Assembly: GCF_000263715.2 (NCBI RefSeq)
Contig: NZ_CM001514.1
Span: 6,200,498 to 6,264,497 of the forward strand
Source of the DNA: Pseudomonas synxantha BG33R
GTDB lineage: Bacteria > Pseudomonadota > Gammaproteobacteria > Pseudomonadales > Pseudomonadaceae
DNA: 64,000 bases
Direction: 5' to 3'
A program made the translations under genes and the position numbers. This document shows positions 9,835 to 19,000 of the stretch, one piece after another; the stretch's first letter is position 1, and each line of letters begins with the position of its first letter. The notes beneath the pieces were generated by a model. The model worked only from the letters and a program-made list of their open reading frames with translations, searched no databases and was not told the origin of the DNA.

Positions 9835-10137
9835 GCCTCAAGGTTGTGAAATGAAGCCCATAAAAACTCCAATATCGCCCTGCAAACCCACCTTGCTTGC
9901 CACCGCGTGGCTGAAACCTTTAATCAGCCCGTGCAGACGGATCAGTCTCGCCTAGGTATAGTGCCGCCCCTCTCGCGTCTGCGGCCATCGGTAACGAGGC
10001 CCGGGTACCACGCGAAACCGCATGAATAACAACACCCGCAAAAGGATGGGGATCGAAGCGTCGTGCACTGCCTGGTGCTGAGCGATGCGTCGGACCGTCC
10101 TGCGTTTGCCATCAGAAAAATCAGCGAGGAACACTCC
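9835..10137. other. Promoter region upstream of the AGCS symporter
   Basis: About 300 bases without a convincing gene. A TATAGT at 9957-9962 could be a -10 element, and a short dyad AGAC-N6-GTCT lies just upstream. A frame open from 10063 runs into the symporter, but the ribosome site at 10123 supports the later start. Confidence 0.4.
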
Positions 10138-11583
10138 ATGCTCGAAGTCATCAACGACTTCCTCTCAGGGAAAGTACTGATCGTGCTCATAGTCGGGCTC
10201 GGCGGTTATTTCACGATCCGCTCGCGTTTCGTTCAATTGCGTCACTTTTTCCACATGTTCTCGGTGTTTAAAGACAGCCTCAAGAGCAGCGCCGGTCAAC
10301 TCAGCTCGTTCCAGGCGCTGATGCTCAGCCTGGCCGGCCGCGTGGGTGCCGGTAACATCGCGGGTGTCGGTATTGCTGTGACCCTGGGTGGTCCGGGGGC
10401 GGTGTTCTGGATGTGGGTCACCGCGCTGGTGGGCATGTCTTCGAGCTTTATCGAGTGCTCCCTCGGCCAGTTGTACAAGCGCACCGACGCTGAAGGCACC
10501 TATCGCGGCGGCCCGGCCTATTACATCCAGCACGGCCTGCAGAAGCGTTGGCTGGGGATGGTCATGGCGTTCCTGCTGCTGGTGACCTTCGGTTTTGCCT
10601 TCAACGGCCTGCAAGCCCACGCCGTGACCCACTCGCTCAATAACGCCTTTGGCCTCGACACCACCTACACCGGCCTCGCGCTGGCGGTGTTGCTGGGCCT
10701 GGTGTTCATTGGCGGGATCAAGCGTATTGCGTCGATTGCCGACCTGCTGGTACCGGTCAAAACCCTGGTGTACATCGCCGTGACCCTGTACGTGATCGTG
10801 CTGCAATTCGACCACGTGCCGGCCATGCTCGCGACCATCGTCAAGAGCGCGTTCGGCCTCGACCAAGCCTTCGGTGGCCTGGTGGGCAGCGCGATCATCA
10901 TGGGTGTCAAACGTGGCGTGTTCGCCAACGAAGCAGGTCTGGGCAGTGCGCCTAACGTAGCCGCGGTGGCTTCGGTAGAGCATCCGATCGCCCAGGGCGT
11001 GGTGCAAGCGTTCAGCGTGTTCCTCGACACCTTCGTGATCTGCACCTGCACCGCATTGCTGATCCTGCTGTCGGGTTTCTACACCCCAGGCTTTGAAGGC
11101 GACGGCATTGCCCTGACCCAGAACTCCCTGGCGGCGGTGGTCGGTGACTGGGGCCGCATGTTCATCTCGGTGGCCTTGGCGTTGTTCGTGTTCACCTCGA
11201 TCATGTACAACTACTACCTGGGCGAGAGCAACCTGCGCTTTCTGGTCGGCAATAACCGCAAGGTGCTGATGGGCTATCGCGCATTGGTGCTGGTGCTGAT
11301 TTTCTGGGGTTCGATCGAGAACCTGAGCACCGTGTTCGCCTTCGCCGACATCACCATGACCATGCTGGCCTTCGTCAACCTGTTCGCCCTGGCGTTCCTG
11401 TTCAAGATCGCCATGCGCATCCTCAACGACTACGACAACCAGCGTGCAGCGGGCATCAAGACCCCGGTGTTCGACTCCAGCCAGTTCCCTGACCTGGACC
11501 TGGACCGCAAAGCCTGGCCGGCCAATCCGGTGAAGCCTGAAGCAGCACCCTCGGCTGAACTGAGCGCTCAAGCGCAACGTTGA
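10138..11583 (+). CDS. Sodium:alanine symporter family (AGCS) transporter
   Basis: This is a 481-residue inner-membrane protein with about 10-11 hydrophobic segments. It has the AGCS signature RVGAGNIAGVGIAVTLGGPGAVFWMW (about residues 60-86) and FANEAGLGSAPNVAA (around 262), both typical of Na+-coupled alanine/glycine importers such as AlsT and DagA. The start at 10138 follows AGCGAGGA by about 8 bases. It lies between aspA and an asparaginase, each separated by its own terminator, so it is a separate transcription unit with a related role. Confidence 0.92.
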   Translation: MLEVINDFLSGKVLIVLIVGLGGYFTIRSRFVQLRHFFHMFSVFKDSLKSSAGQLSSFQALMLSLAGRVGAGNIAGVGIAVTLGGPGAVFWMWVTALVGMSSSFIECSLGQLYKRTDAEGTYRGGPAYYIQHGLQKRWLGMVMAFLLLVTFGFAFNGLQAHAVTHSLNNAFGLDTTYTGLALAVLLGLVFIGGIKRIASIADLLVPVKTLVYIAVTLYVIVLQFDHVPAMLATIVKSAFGLDQAFGGLVGSAIIMGVKRGVFANEAGLGSAPNVAAVASVEHPIAQGVVQAFSVFLDTFVICTCTALLILLSGFYTPGFEGDGIALTQNSLAAVVGDWGRMFISVALALFVFTSIMYNYYLGESNLRFLVGNNRKVLMGYRALVLVLIFWGSIENLSTVFAFADITMTMLAFVNLFALAFLFKIAMRILNDYDNQRAAGIKTPVFDSSQFPDLDLDRKAWPANPVKPEAAPSAELSAQAQR

Positions 11584-11598
11584 TCACCGCTAGATGAC

Positions 11599-11643
11599 AC
11601 GCCGCCCGGCCTTGGGCATGCTCTGGGCCCGGCGGCGTTTTTC
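11599..11643 (+). terminator. Intrinsic terminator of the AGCS symporter gene
   Basis: A GC-rich, slightly imperfect stem (ACGCCGCC... pairing with ...GGCGGCGT) is followed by TTTTT. It lies 15 bases after the symporter stop codon and just before the asparaginase ribosome site. Confidence 0.8.
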
Positions 11644-11659
11644 GTTCAGGAGATTTCTC

Positions 11660-12637
11660 ATGCAACCAGCTAACAACGTGATGGTGCTCTACACCGGCGG
11701 CACCATCGGCATGCAGGCCAGCGCCAATGGCCTGGCGCCCGCTTCAGGTTTTGAGGCGCGTATGCGCGAACAGCTTGCCGACGCGCCAGTGCCCGCGTGG
11801 CGCTTCCAGGAAATGTCGCCACTGATCGACAGCGCCAACATGACCCCTGCCTACTGGCAGCGCCTGCGTACCGCCGTGGTTGAAGCCGTGGACGACGGCT
11901 GCGACGCGGTGCTGATCCTGCACGGCACCGACACCCTGGCGTACAGCGCGGCGGCCATGAGTTTCCAATTGCTGGGCTTGCCCGCACCGGTGGTGTTCAC
12001 CGGCTCGATGTTGCCGGCCGGCGTGCCGGACAGCGATGCCTGGGAAAATGTCAGCGGTGCTTTGGCCGCATTGGGCGAAGGCCTGGCAGCGGGTGTACAC
12101 CTGTACTTCCACGGCGCGCTGATGGCGCCGACCCGTTGCGCAAAAATTCGCAGTTTCGGGCGCAATCCGTTTGCGACCTTGCAACGCCAGGGTGGCATTG
12201 CCCGCGCCGAGTCCCTGCCGGCCGCGCTGGATTACCGTCAGCCCAAAGCCTTGGCGAATGTCGCCGTGCTGCCGTTGGTGCCGGGTATTGATGCCGCGCA
12301 ACTGGACGCCGTAATCGGCAGCGGCATTCAGGCGTTGGTACTGGAGTGCTTCGGCAGCGGCACCGGGCCAAGTGACAACCCAGCCTTCCTGGCCAGCCTT
12401 CAACGTGCGCAGGACCAGGATGTGGTGGTGGTTGCTATCACCCAATGCCATGAAGGCGGTGTAGAGCTGGACGTCTACGAGGCCGGCAGCCGCCTGCGCG
12501 ATGTGGGCGTACTGTCCGGTGGCGGCATGACCCGCGAGGCAGCGTTCGGCAAGCTCAACGCCCTGCTCGGTGCCGGGCTGGAGACCAGCGAAATCCGTCG
12601 CCTGGTGGAATTGGACCTGTGCGGCGAACTGAGCTGA
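11660..12637 (+). CDS. ansA: Type I L-asparaginase (cytoplasmic)
   Basis: This 325-residue asparaginase hydrolyses asparagine to aspartate and ammonia. The first catalytic threonine is in YTGGTIGM (about residues 11-18) and the second in ILHGTDTLAY (about 88-97). There is no signal peptide, and the sequence resembles cytoplasmic E. coli AnsA more than periplasmic AnsB. CAGGAGA lies 6-7 bases before the ATG at 11660. Its product, aspartate, is the substrate of the nearby aspA product. Confidence 0.92.
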   Translation: MQPANNVMVLYTGGTIGMQASANGLAPASGFEARMREQLADAPVPAWRFQEMSPLIDSANMTPAYWQRLRTAVVEAVDDGCDAVLILHGTDTLAYSAAAMSFQLLGLPAPVVFTGSMLPAGVPDSDAWENVSGALAALGEGLAAGVHLYFHGALMAPTRCAKIRSFGRNPFATLQRQGGIARAESLPAALDYRQPKALANVAVLPLVPGIDAAQLDAVIGSGIQALVLECFGSGTGPSDNPAFLASLQRAQDQDVVVVAITQCHEGGVELDVYEAGSRLRDVGVLSGGGMTREAAFGKLNALLGAGLETSEIRRLVELDLCGELS

Positions 12638-12657
12638 CCGGCATGTAACTTGCTCTA

Positions 12658-12681
12658 CTTCCAGCCTCTCCTGGCTGGAAG
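12658..12681 (+). repeat. Hairpin overlapping the AraC-regulator ribosome site
   Basis: Perfect 9-bp arms CTTCCAGCC and GGCTGGAAG flank a 6-base loop, ending 5 bases before the ATG at 12687. The right arm holds the only purine-rich ribosome-site candidate (GGAAG). It might end asparaginase transcription, but no T-run follows, or it might limit translation of the regulator. Confidence 0.5.
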
Positions 12682-12686
12682 TTCCC

Positions 12687-13679
12687 ATGCTGCACTCCCA
12701 CCTCACCACCCTCAATGCCGTGTCCTTGGTACTCAGTACCTTCGAGGCCGAAGGCTTGCCCCACGAAGCGTTGCTGGCCGGCAGCGGCATCTGCGCGGCG
12801 GACTTGAGCCGCGCCGACACGCGCATCGCTACGCACCAAGAGATGCAAGTGTGCGCCAATGCCGTGGCCCGTCAGCGCGATATCGGCCTGATCGTTGGCC
12901 GGCGTATGCATGTTTCTTCCTACGGCATACTGGGCTATGCCCTGCTCACCAGTGCCACTTTCGGTGACGCTTTGCACCTGGCCCTGCGGTATCCGGCGCT
13001 GTTGGGAACACTCTTCGAACTGAGCCTGGAGGAAGACGGCGAACGTATCTGGTTCACGGCCGGCGACTACCGCGAAAACCCGGCCCTGACCGCCTTCAAT
13101 GTCGAGTTGTGTCTGGGATCACTGAAGGTCATCTGTGACGACCTGCTCGGCCATCCCCTGCCCTTGCTGGGCGCCCGTTTTGAGCACGACGCGCCGGATT
13201 ATCAGGCGCGCTACGCCGAGAGCTTCGACTGCCCGCTACAGTTTCAGGCTATCGCCAACGCGTTCGCCTTTGATAAACGCTGGCTTGCCCAACCGTTGCC
13301 CCTGGCCGACACGGTCACCCACCAGGCCATGGTCGAACGTTGCCGCAAACAAAATACCGAATTCACCGGGCGCGAGGCCTGGCTGGGGCGAATCCGCCAG
13401 TTGCTGGCCGCACAACTGCACGCCGCCCCTGGGCTCGATGGCCTGGCGCAGCAGATGAACTGTTCGGCGCGCACCCTGCGCCGGCACCTGCATGACCTGG
13501 GCTGCAGCTATCAGGAACTGCTCGATGAGTTGCGCTTTGAACGCGCCAAACAGTTGTTGGCTGAGAACCTGTGGCCGATCCACCGAATTGCCGAGACGCT
13601 GGGGTTCAGCGAAACGGCGAGTTTCAGGCATGCCTTCGTGCGCTGGAGCGGCGTGACGCCGAGCCAATTTCGCGCATGA
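12687..13679 (+). CDS. AraC-family transcriptional regulator
   Basis: This 330-residue regulator has an N-terminal arabinose-binding-like (PF12625-type) ligand domain. The C-terminal AraC double helix-turn-helix covers about residues 235-330: NCSARTLRRHLHDLGCSYQELLDELRFERAKQLL, then IHRIAETLGFSETASFRHAFVRWSGVTPSQFR. The type is similar to OruR and other regulators of amino acid and polyamine use. It lies directly upstream of, and on the same strand as, the acetylpolyamine amidohydrolase and polyamine-binding protein genes, which are its likely targets. Confidence 0.88.
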   Translation: MLHSHLTTLNAVSLVLSTFEAEGLPHEALLAGSGICAADLSRADTRIATHQEMQVCANAVARQRDIGLIVGRRMHVSSYGILGYALLTSATFGDALHLALRYPALLGTLFELSLEEDGERIWFTAGDYRENPALTAFNVELCLGSLKVICDDLLGHPLPLLGARFEHDAPDYQARYAESFDCPLQFQAIANAFAFDKRWLAQPLPLADTVTHQAMVERCRKQNTEFTGREAWLGRIRQLLAAQLHAAPGLDGLAQQMNCSARTLRRHLHDLGCSYQELLDELRFERAKQLLAENLWPIHRIAETLGFSETASFRHAFVRWSGVTPSQFRA

Positions 13680-13811
13680 CGCCCCAATGCGGGGCGAATT
13701 ACGGACACACAAATTGGCCACATTGATCCCCTTTTGGCCTCTCCTGACGTTCTCATAAACCGCGCTCGCCGCAAGACTGCATGCACCGATACAGCCTGCG
13801 GAGAACAAAAA

Positions 13812-14846
13812 ATGCTGACGATCTACTCGGACGATCACCACCTGCACCACGGCCGTTGTGAACTGATGGACGGGCAACTGATGCCCTGCTTTGAAATGCC
13901 CTCGCGTGCCGACCACGTGCTGCAACGGGTCAAGGCGCGGGAACTGGGACCGGTGCAGGCACCGCAGGATTTCGGCTTGGCGCCGCTGCAACGCGTTCAT
14001 AGCCGCGACTATCTGGACTTCTTCAAGGGCGCCTGGCAACGCTGGACCGAATACGGCCAGGACGGTGACCTGTTGCCCTACACCTGGCCCGCCCGCACCT
14101 TGCGCCGCGTGATGCCCACCAGCCTGCACGGCCAATTGGGTTATTACAGTTTCGACGGTGGCGCGCCGATCACCGCCGGCACCTGGCAAGCGGCCTACAG
14201 CGCCGCGCAAGTCGCCCTCACAGCCCAGGCCGCCATCGCGCAGGGCGCCCACAGTGCCTTCGCGCTGTGCCGCCCGCCCGGGCATCATGCCGCCAGCGAT
14301 TTGATGGGCGGTTATTGCTACCTAAACAACGCAGCCATCGCGACCCAGGCGTTCCTTGATCAGGGCTGCAAAAAGGTCGCGATCCTCGACGTGGATTACC
14401 ACCACGGCAACGGCACGCAGTCGATTTTCTACCCACGCAACGACGTGCTGTTCACCTCGATCCACGGCCATCCGGAGGCAGAGTTTCCGTTCTTCCTCGG
14501 GTATGCAGATGAGCAGGGAGAAGGCATCGGAGAAGGTTTCAACTTCAATTACCCGCTACCCGCAGGTGCAGGCTGGGAGGCTTGGAGCGCAGCGCTTGAA
14601 CAAGCCTGCACAGAGATCGAGCGCTACGCCGCCGACATCATCGTGGTGTCCCTGGGCGTGGACACCTTCAAGGACGACCCTATCTCGCAGTTCAAGCTCG
14701 ACAGCCCGGACTACCTGGCCATGGGCGCGCGCATTGCCCGCCTGGGCAAGCCCACGCTGTTCGTGATGGAAGGCGGCTACGCAGTGGAGGAAATCGGAAT
14801 CAACGCCGTCAACGTGCTGGAAGGTTTCGAGGAAGCAGCCCAATGA
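13812..14846 (+). CDS. Acetylpolyamine amidohydrolase (class II HDAC-like)
   Basis: This 344-residue member of the histone deacetylase superfamily is predicted to deacetylate acetylputrescine, acetylcadaverine or similar amines. Active-site motifs are RPPGHHAASD (tandem His, about residues 153-162), DVDYHHGNGTQ (zinc Asp and His, about 193-203), SLGVDTFKDDP (the third zinc ligand, an Asp) and MEGGYAVEE (transition-state Tyr). The ATG at 13812 follows GGAG; upstream codons do not fit the family. It overlaps the next gene by 4 bases (ATGA). The pairing with a polyamine-binding protein matches P. aeruginosa aph loci. Confidence 0.9.
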   Translation: MLTIYSDDHHLHHGRCELMDGQLMPCFEMPSRADHVLQRVKARELGPVQAPQDFGLAPLQRVHSRDYLDFFKGAWQRWTEYGQDGDLLPYTWPARTLRRVMPTSLHGQLGYYSFDGGAPITAGTWQAAYSAAQVALTAQAAIAQGAHSAFALCRPPGHHAASDLMGGYCYLNNAAIATQAFLDQGCKKVAILDVDYHHGNGTQSIFYPRNDVLFTSIHGHPEAEFPFFLGYADEQGEGIGEGFNFNYPLPAGAGWEAWSAALEQACTEIERYAADIIVVSLGVDTFKDDPISQFKLDSPDYLAMGARIARLGKPTLFVMEGGYAVEEIGINAVNVLEGFEEAAQ

Positions 14847-15934
14847 ACATACTCAAGTCGCTCGCCCTGTGCGCCGTGGTTGTCAGTGGCGCAGCCCAGG
14901 CCGAAGAAAAAACCCTGAAGGTCTACAACTGGTTCGACTACATCACGCCCAAGGCGCTGGAAGACTTCAAGGCCCAGCACCCGTCGATCAAGTTGGTGTA
15001 TGACATCTTCGACACCAACGAAGCCCTGGAAGCCAAGTTGCTCACCGGCAACTCCGGCTATGACGTGGTGGTGCCGTCCAATGTGTTCCTGGCCAAGCAG
15101 ATCGAAGCCGGTGTGTTCCAGCCCCTGGATCGAAGCCAGTTGCCCAACTGGAAACACCTGGACCCCAAGCTGATGAAGCTGATCGAAGCCAACGACCCCG
15201 GCAATCAATACGCCGTGCCCTACATGTACGGCACCATCCTGATCGGCTTCAACCCAGCCAAGGTCAAGGCAGCCCTGGGCGACAACGCCGCCGTGGACAG
15301 CTGGGACCTGATCTTCAAGGAGGAAAACCTCAGCAAGCTCAAGCAATGCGGCGTCGCACTGCTGGACTCGCCCTCGGAAATCCTGCCCCTGGCGTTACAA
15401 CACCTTGGCCTGGACCCCAACAGCGACAATCCCAAGGACTACGACAAGGCCGAAGCGCTGATGATAAAGATCCGCCCGTATATCACTTACTTTCACTCCT
15501 CCAAATACATGGCCGACATCGCCAACGGGGATATTTGCGTGGCGGTGGGCTATTCCGGCAGTTTTTCCCAAGCCGCCAACCGTGCCAAAGACGCCAAGAA
15601 TGGCGTGACCGTGGACATGCGCCTGCCCAAGGAAGGCGCGCCGATCTGGTTCGACATGCTCGCCATTCCCAAAGGCGCCAAAAACCCGGACGACGCCTAC
15701 ACCTTCATCAACTACCTGCTGCAACCCACAGTGATCGCACCCATCAGTGACTTCGTCGGGTACCCCAACCCAAACAAGGACGCTACCGAGAGGGTCGACC
15801 CGGCCATTCGCCACAACCCCAACCTGTACCCGACCGACACCGCCATGGCCACGCTCTACACCCTCATCCCCCTGGACAGCAAAGCCGAACGCGCCAGGAC
15901 AAGGGCTTGGACCAGGATCAAATCCGGCACCTGA
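14843..15934 (+). CDS. Polyamine ABC transporter substrate-binding protein (PotF/SpuD-like)
   Basis: A 363-residue periplasmic binding protein with a signal peptide (MNILKSLALCAVVVSGAAQA). The family opening LKVYNWFDYITPKALEDF holds the conserved Trp/Phe/Asp of the polyamine pocket. YAVPYMYGTILIGFNPAKV and CVAVGYSGSF follow. It overlaps the amidohydrolase gene by 4 bases, so the two are co-translated. No ATPase or permease is present, so it must work with a transporter encoded elsewhere. Uptake of putrescine, spermidine or acetylated amines is likely. Confidence 0.92.
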   Translation: MNILKSLALCAVVVSGAAQAEEKTLKVYNWFDYITPKALEDFKAQHPSIKLVYDIFDTNEALEAKLLTGNSGYDVVVPSNVFLAKQIEAGVFQPLDRSQLPNWKHLDPKLMKLIEANDPGNQYAVPYMYGTILIGFNPAKVKAALGDNAAVDSWDLIFKEENLSKLKQCGVALLDSPSEILPLALQHLGLDPNSDNPKDYDKAEALMIKIRPYITYFHSSKYMADIANGDICVAVGYSGSFSQAANRAKDAKNGVTVDMRLPKEGAPIWFDMLAIPKGAKNPDDAYTFINYLLQPTVIAPISDFVGYPNPNKDATERVDPAIRHNPNLYPTDTAMATLYTLIPLDSKAERARTRAWTRIKSGT

Positions 15935-16085
15935 AGCACCTTGGTTTGACGTGTACCTTCGAATGCGCTTGTGAAGGTGGCCTATCTAAGCACCGCCTCT
16001 CTGTGTGGCCGCGCCCTAGCATGGAAATTTCTAGCCTTGACCTCAGGGCTGGTTCCACCAAACGGCCAGACAGGGAAGCCTCACC

Positions 16086-19000
16086 ATGAACGCCCCCGCT
16101 TCAACGACCACGCCCTCGAACACATCACGTCAGGATGCACGCATAGCGCTGCTCACCCAATTCTCTACAGGTCCTTCGTTCAGGGAGACTGCAACCCTGC
16201 TGCTGCGCGAGGCGCTACAGGAGCAGTACCCGACGCTGGATATCGACCCGGACACCGTCATGCTCGCAACGCCCACCTGGAACCTGGATGACGACCGGGT
16301 CAGCGCCGGCCCCACCGAGTACCAGGCTCTGAGTGACATCCTTGCCAGGCAGGCAGTGCTGGCGGTGCCGATCTTGTACCTTCAGGGCGAGCACTTTCTC
16401 ACGCAGCAACCGATCATCGAGCCGGCAGTACACCTGCCCGTGCGCGTGAATGAAATCGCCAAGACCATCAACCAACTGGCGCCCTCGATGCTGCGGGCCT
16501 ATCAGCAACAAACGATCAACTATTGGAATCAAACCAACGGCAGCGGCCCACATTGGCACGAGCTGTCGAACCTGCTGCGCACGGTGTGGAATGTCGAGGC
16601 CGCCGATGACTGGACCGCCACCGAGTGTGCCATGGCTCGCGCCCTGTTCACTCACCCCGACAAAGCCGACAGAAAGGGCAACGACCTCTACAAGCTCAGG
16701 GCTTGCCTGGTTGATATCGACCGAGTCGACGATGAAGGGCAGGTCAAGCACGTCAATGATGTGATCATCGCGGTATTGATCGGCGAACACGAAGGCAAAA
16801 CCACAGTCCTCACGCATTCGCTGCTCAAGGGTTATGAAAAGTTTCCTTCGCTGGAGCTCCTGGGCCAATCCTTGCCCGCGCACCTGTCGGGCTCTGTCAC
16901 GGACCCGCAAATCCAATGGCGTCTGTTTGAACCGGATGGCAATTTCTTTGATCACCAAGCCTGTGCATTGGTGTCATTGCAGATCGATACCATCGCTGAA
17001 ATCGACTTCTCCGACCTGCGCAAAACCAACAACGTCGATATGGCACTGGGCACGCCACCTGCTGCTGCCCCGCCGCCTGCGCAAAGCAGCCCGGATCTGG
17101 CCTGGTACCGCGAGCAGATGCCCGACTGGCTGACAAATGCTTCACCCAGCGACTCGAATTTCTATGCTCGGCACCTCAAAGACCTCGCCGCGCTGCATAA
17201 CCAGAATGCCGGTCGGTCGTTCCTGGACGACGTCCCTACTATCGAGGCGTACGCGTTGAAGGTCATCAAGGCAAAGGTGATCAAGGACCACCCGGATAGC
17301 ACTAACCTGCCCTTGGAGAAGATCTTCCTGCAAATAGAGAGCCCGGTCGTGTGGGGCACTTTCGTCGTCCCGGGCCAGGTTGAGAGCAACAGGTTCAGCC
17401 TGGTTGAACTGGCCCTGCAAAACCTGATTGCAGTGCCCGTCGGTAACAAAGTCGTCAAGACCAGCAATGGTTCAAACCTGCCTGAGTGGATGACCCCTGC
17501 CTATTTTGAATCGCTGGCCACCGATGCCGATATTGGCCGTACCTACCCTGCGCTGATCAAGGAAAAGCTGCTGGATGACACTCGGGAATCTGCACGCCGT
17601 AATACGCTATATAGCCAACACCTGCGTATCCAACTGCCGATGCAGGCCTTGCAGGCCAAGATCCGCCAGGAAGACAACATTGACGAGCGTGGCTACCGTT
17701 ATGTGACCGCCGTGATGCAAGAAAAGGCCACTGACAGCAAAGTGGACGGGCAAACCATCGTACTCAGGCCCTTGGCCTTCGTGCCCACCCGGCGCACGGA
17801 TACCTCTGTGGACACGGTCGCCAACATGTACGTGATAGGCCCCGAAGACCCGGCGGCCGGGCCATGCCTTTTGTACCGGCCGCTGTTCACGCCGGCCCTG
17901 ATGCAGTTCCCGTCGCCGGCCAACCTCATCTATACGATCGCGCAATCGAGCAGCTTGTGCGAGTCGGTCTTGGCCTGGCTGCCGGATGCGGTCCGCAGCG
18001 ACTATACCAACTATGTATTTCCCGGCTCGCTGCCTTCACCTTGGGCGGTCGCCGAGTACCTGGTGGAGCCCGACAAGCTATGGACCATGAGCGGGCCAAT
18101 GACCCTGGGCACCGAAGTACTCAATGGTGATCGATTCACCACAATGTTCAAGGCCAATGCCCAGGCCCTGATAGAACTGGCCGACCGCCAATCGGTGTCC
18201 AACGCCGAAAGCCGTTGGGCGACCTTTAAACACGCAGGCTGGGTGATCTTCAATGGGGTGCTGCCGTTTCTGGGGCGCACCATCGGCACGGGCGCCTGGA
18301 TCTGGCAGGTGGTCGATCAGCTGCAAACCTTTGTGCAAGCGCATGACCACGACGAAAAACAAGCCGAGTGGTCGGCACTCACCGATGTCCTGTTGAACCT
18401 CGGCATGGCGATCACGTTGCACGCCGCCAGCCGCAGCCACCGTACCGGCTACCCACGCAAGACCACGCCAAAGCTGACCAAAGCGACCAGCACAAAGCAG
18501 GTCACGATCAAACAAGAGGTGACCCTGACCAAGGAGTTGCCGGCCACACATTTACCGCACCTGCACACCAGCGGCGCAATCAAGCGCATACCCAGCGAAC
18601 TCGCAACCGTGCTCGACAGCTTCAAGGTCAGCAAACCGCAAGGCCTCGGCGCGGCGCAAACCGCAAAAAACCAGTACCAGCATCTCTTTCATCAGGCACA
18701 AAAGTACTACGCCCCTGTGGGGGAACGCTGGTTTGAGGTCAGTGCCGGTGAAGATGAAGCGGTAGTCATCATCGACCCGAAGCAGCCCGGTCGAACAGGA
18801 CCTGCGTTGATTCACAACGCTCAGGGCCAATGGTTCATCGACACTCGTCTGCGCCTGCGCGGCGCCGGTTCCAAGCAGCTGCAGGAACAGTCAAAATCCA
18901 AAGCTGAGATCAACGCGATAGAAGCCAAAAGACGCCTGACGCTATTTGAACAAAACAAACCCACTGCGCAATTGGAGTTGCAGCAGGCCCATCTGGCGAT

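Noticed and set aside
10165..11577. 470-codon open frame antisense to the AGCS symporter
   Set aside because: It is a GC-rich shadow with His/Gln-rich translation, no domain and no ribosome site. The forward frame has a clear transporter.
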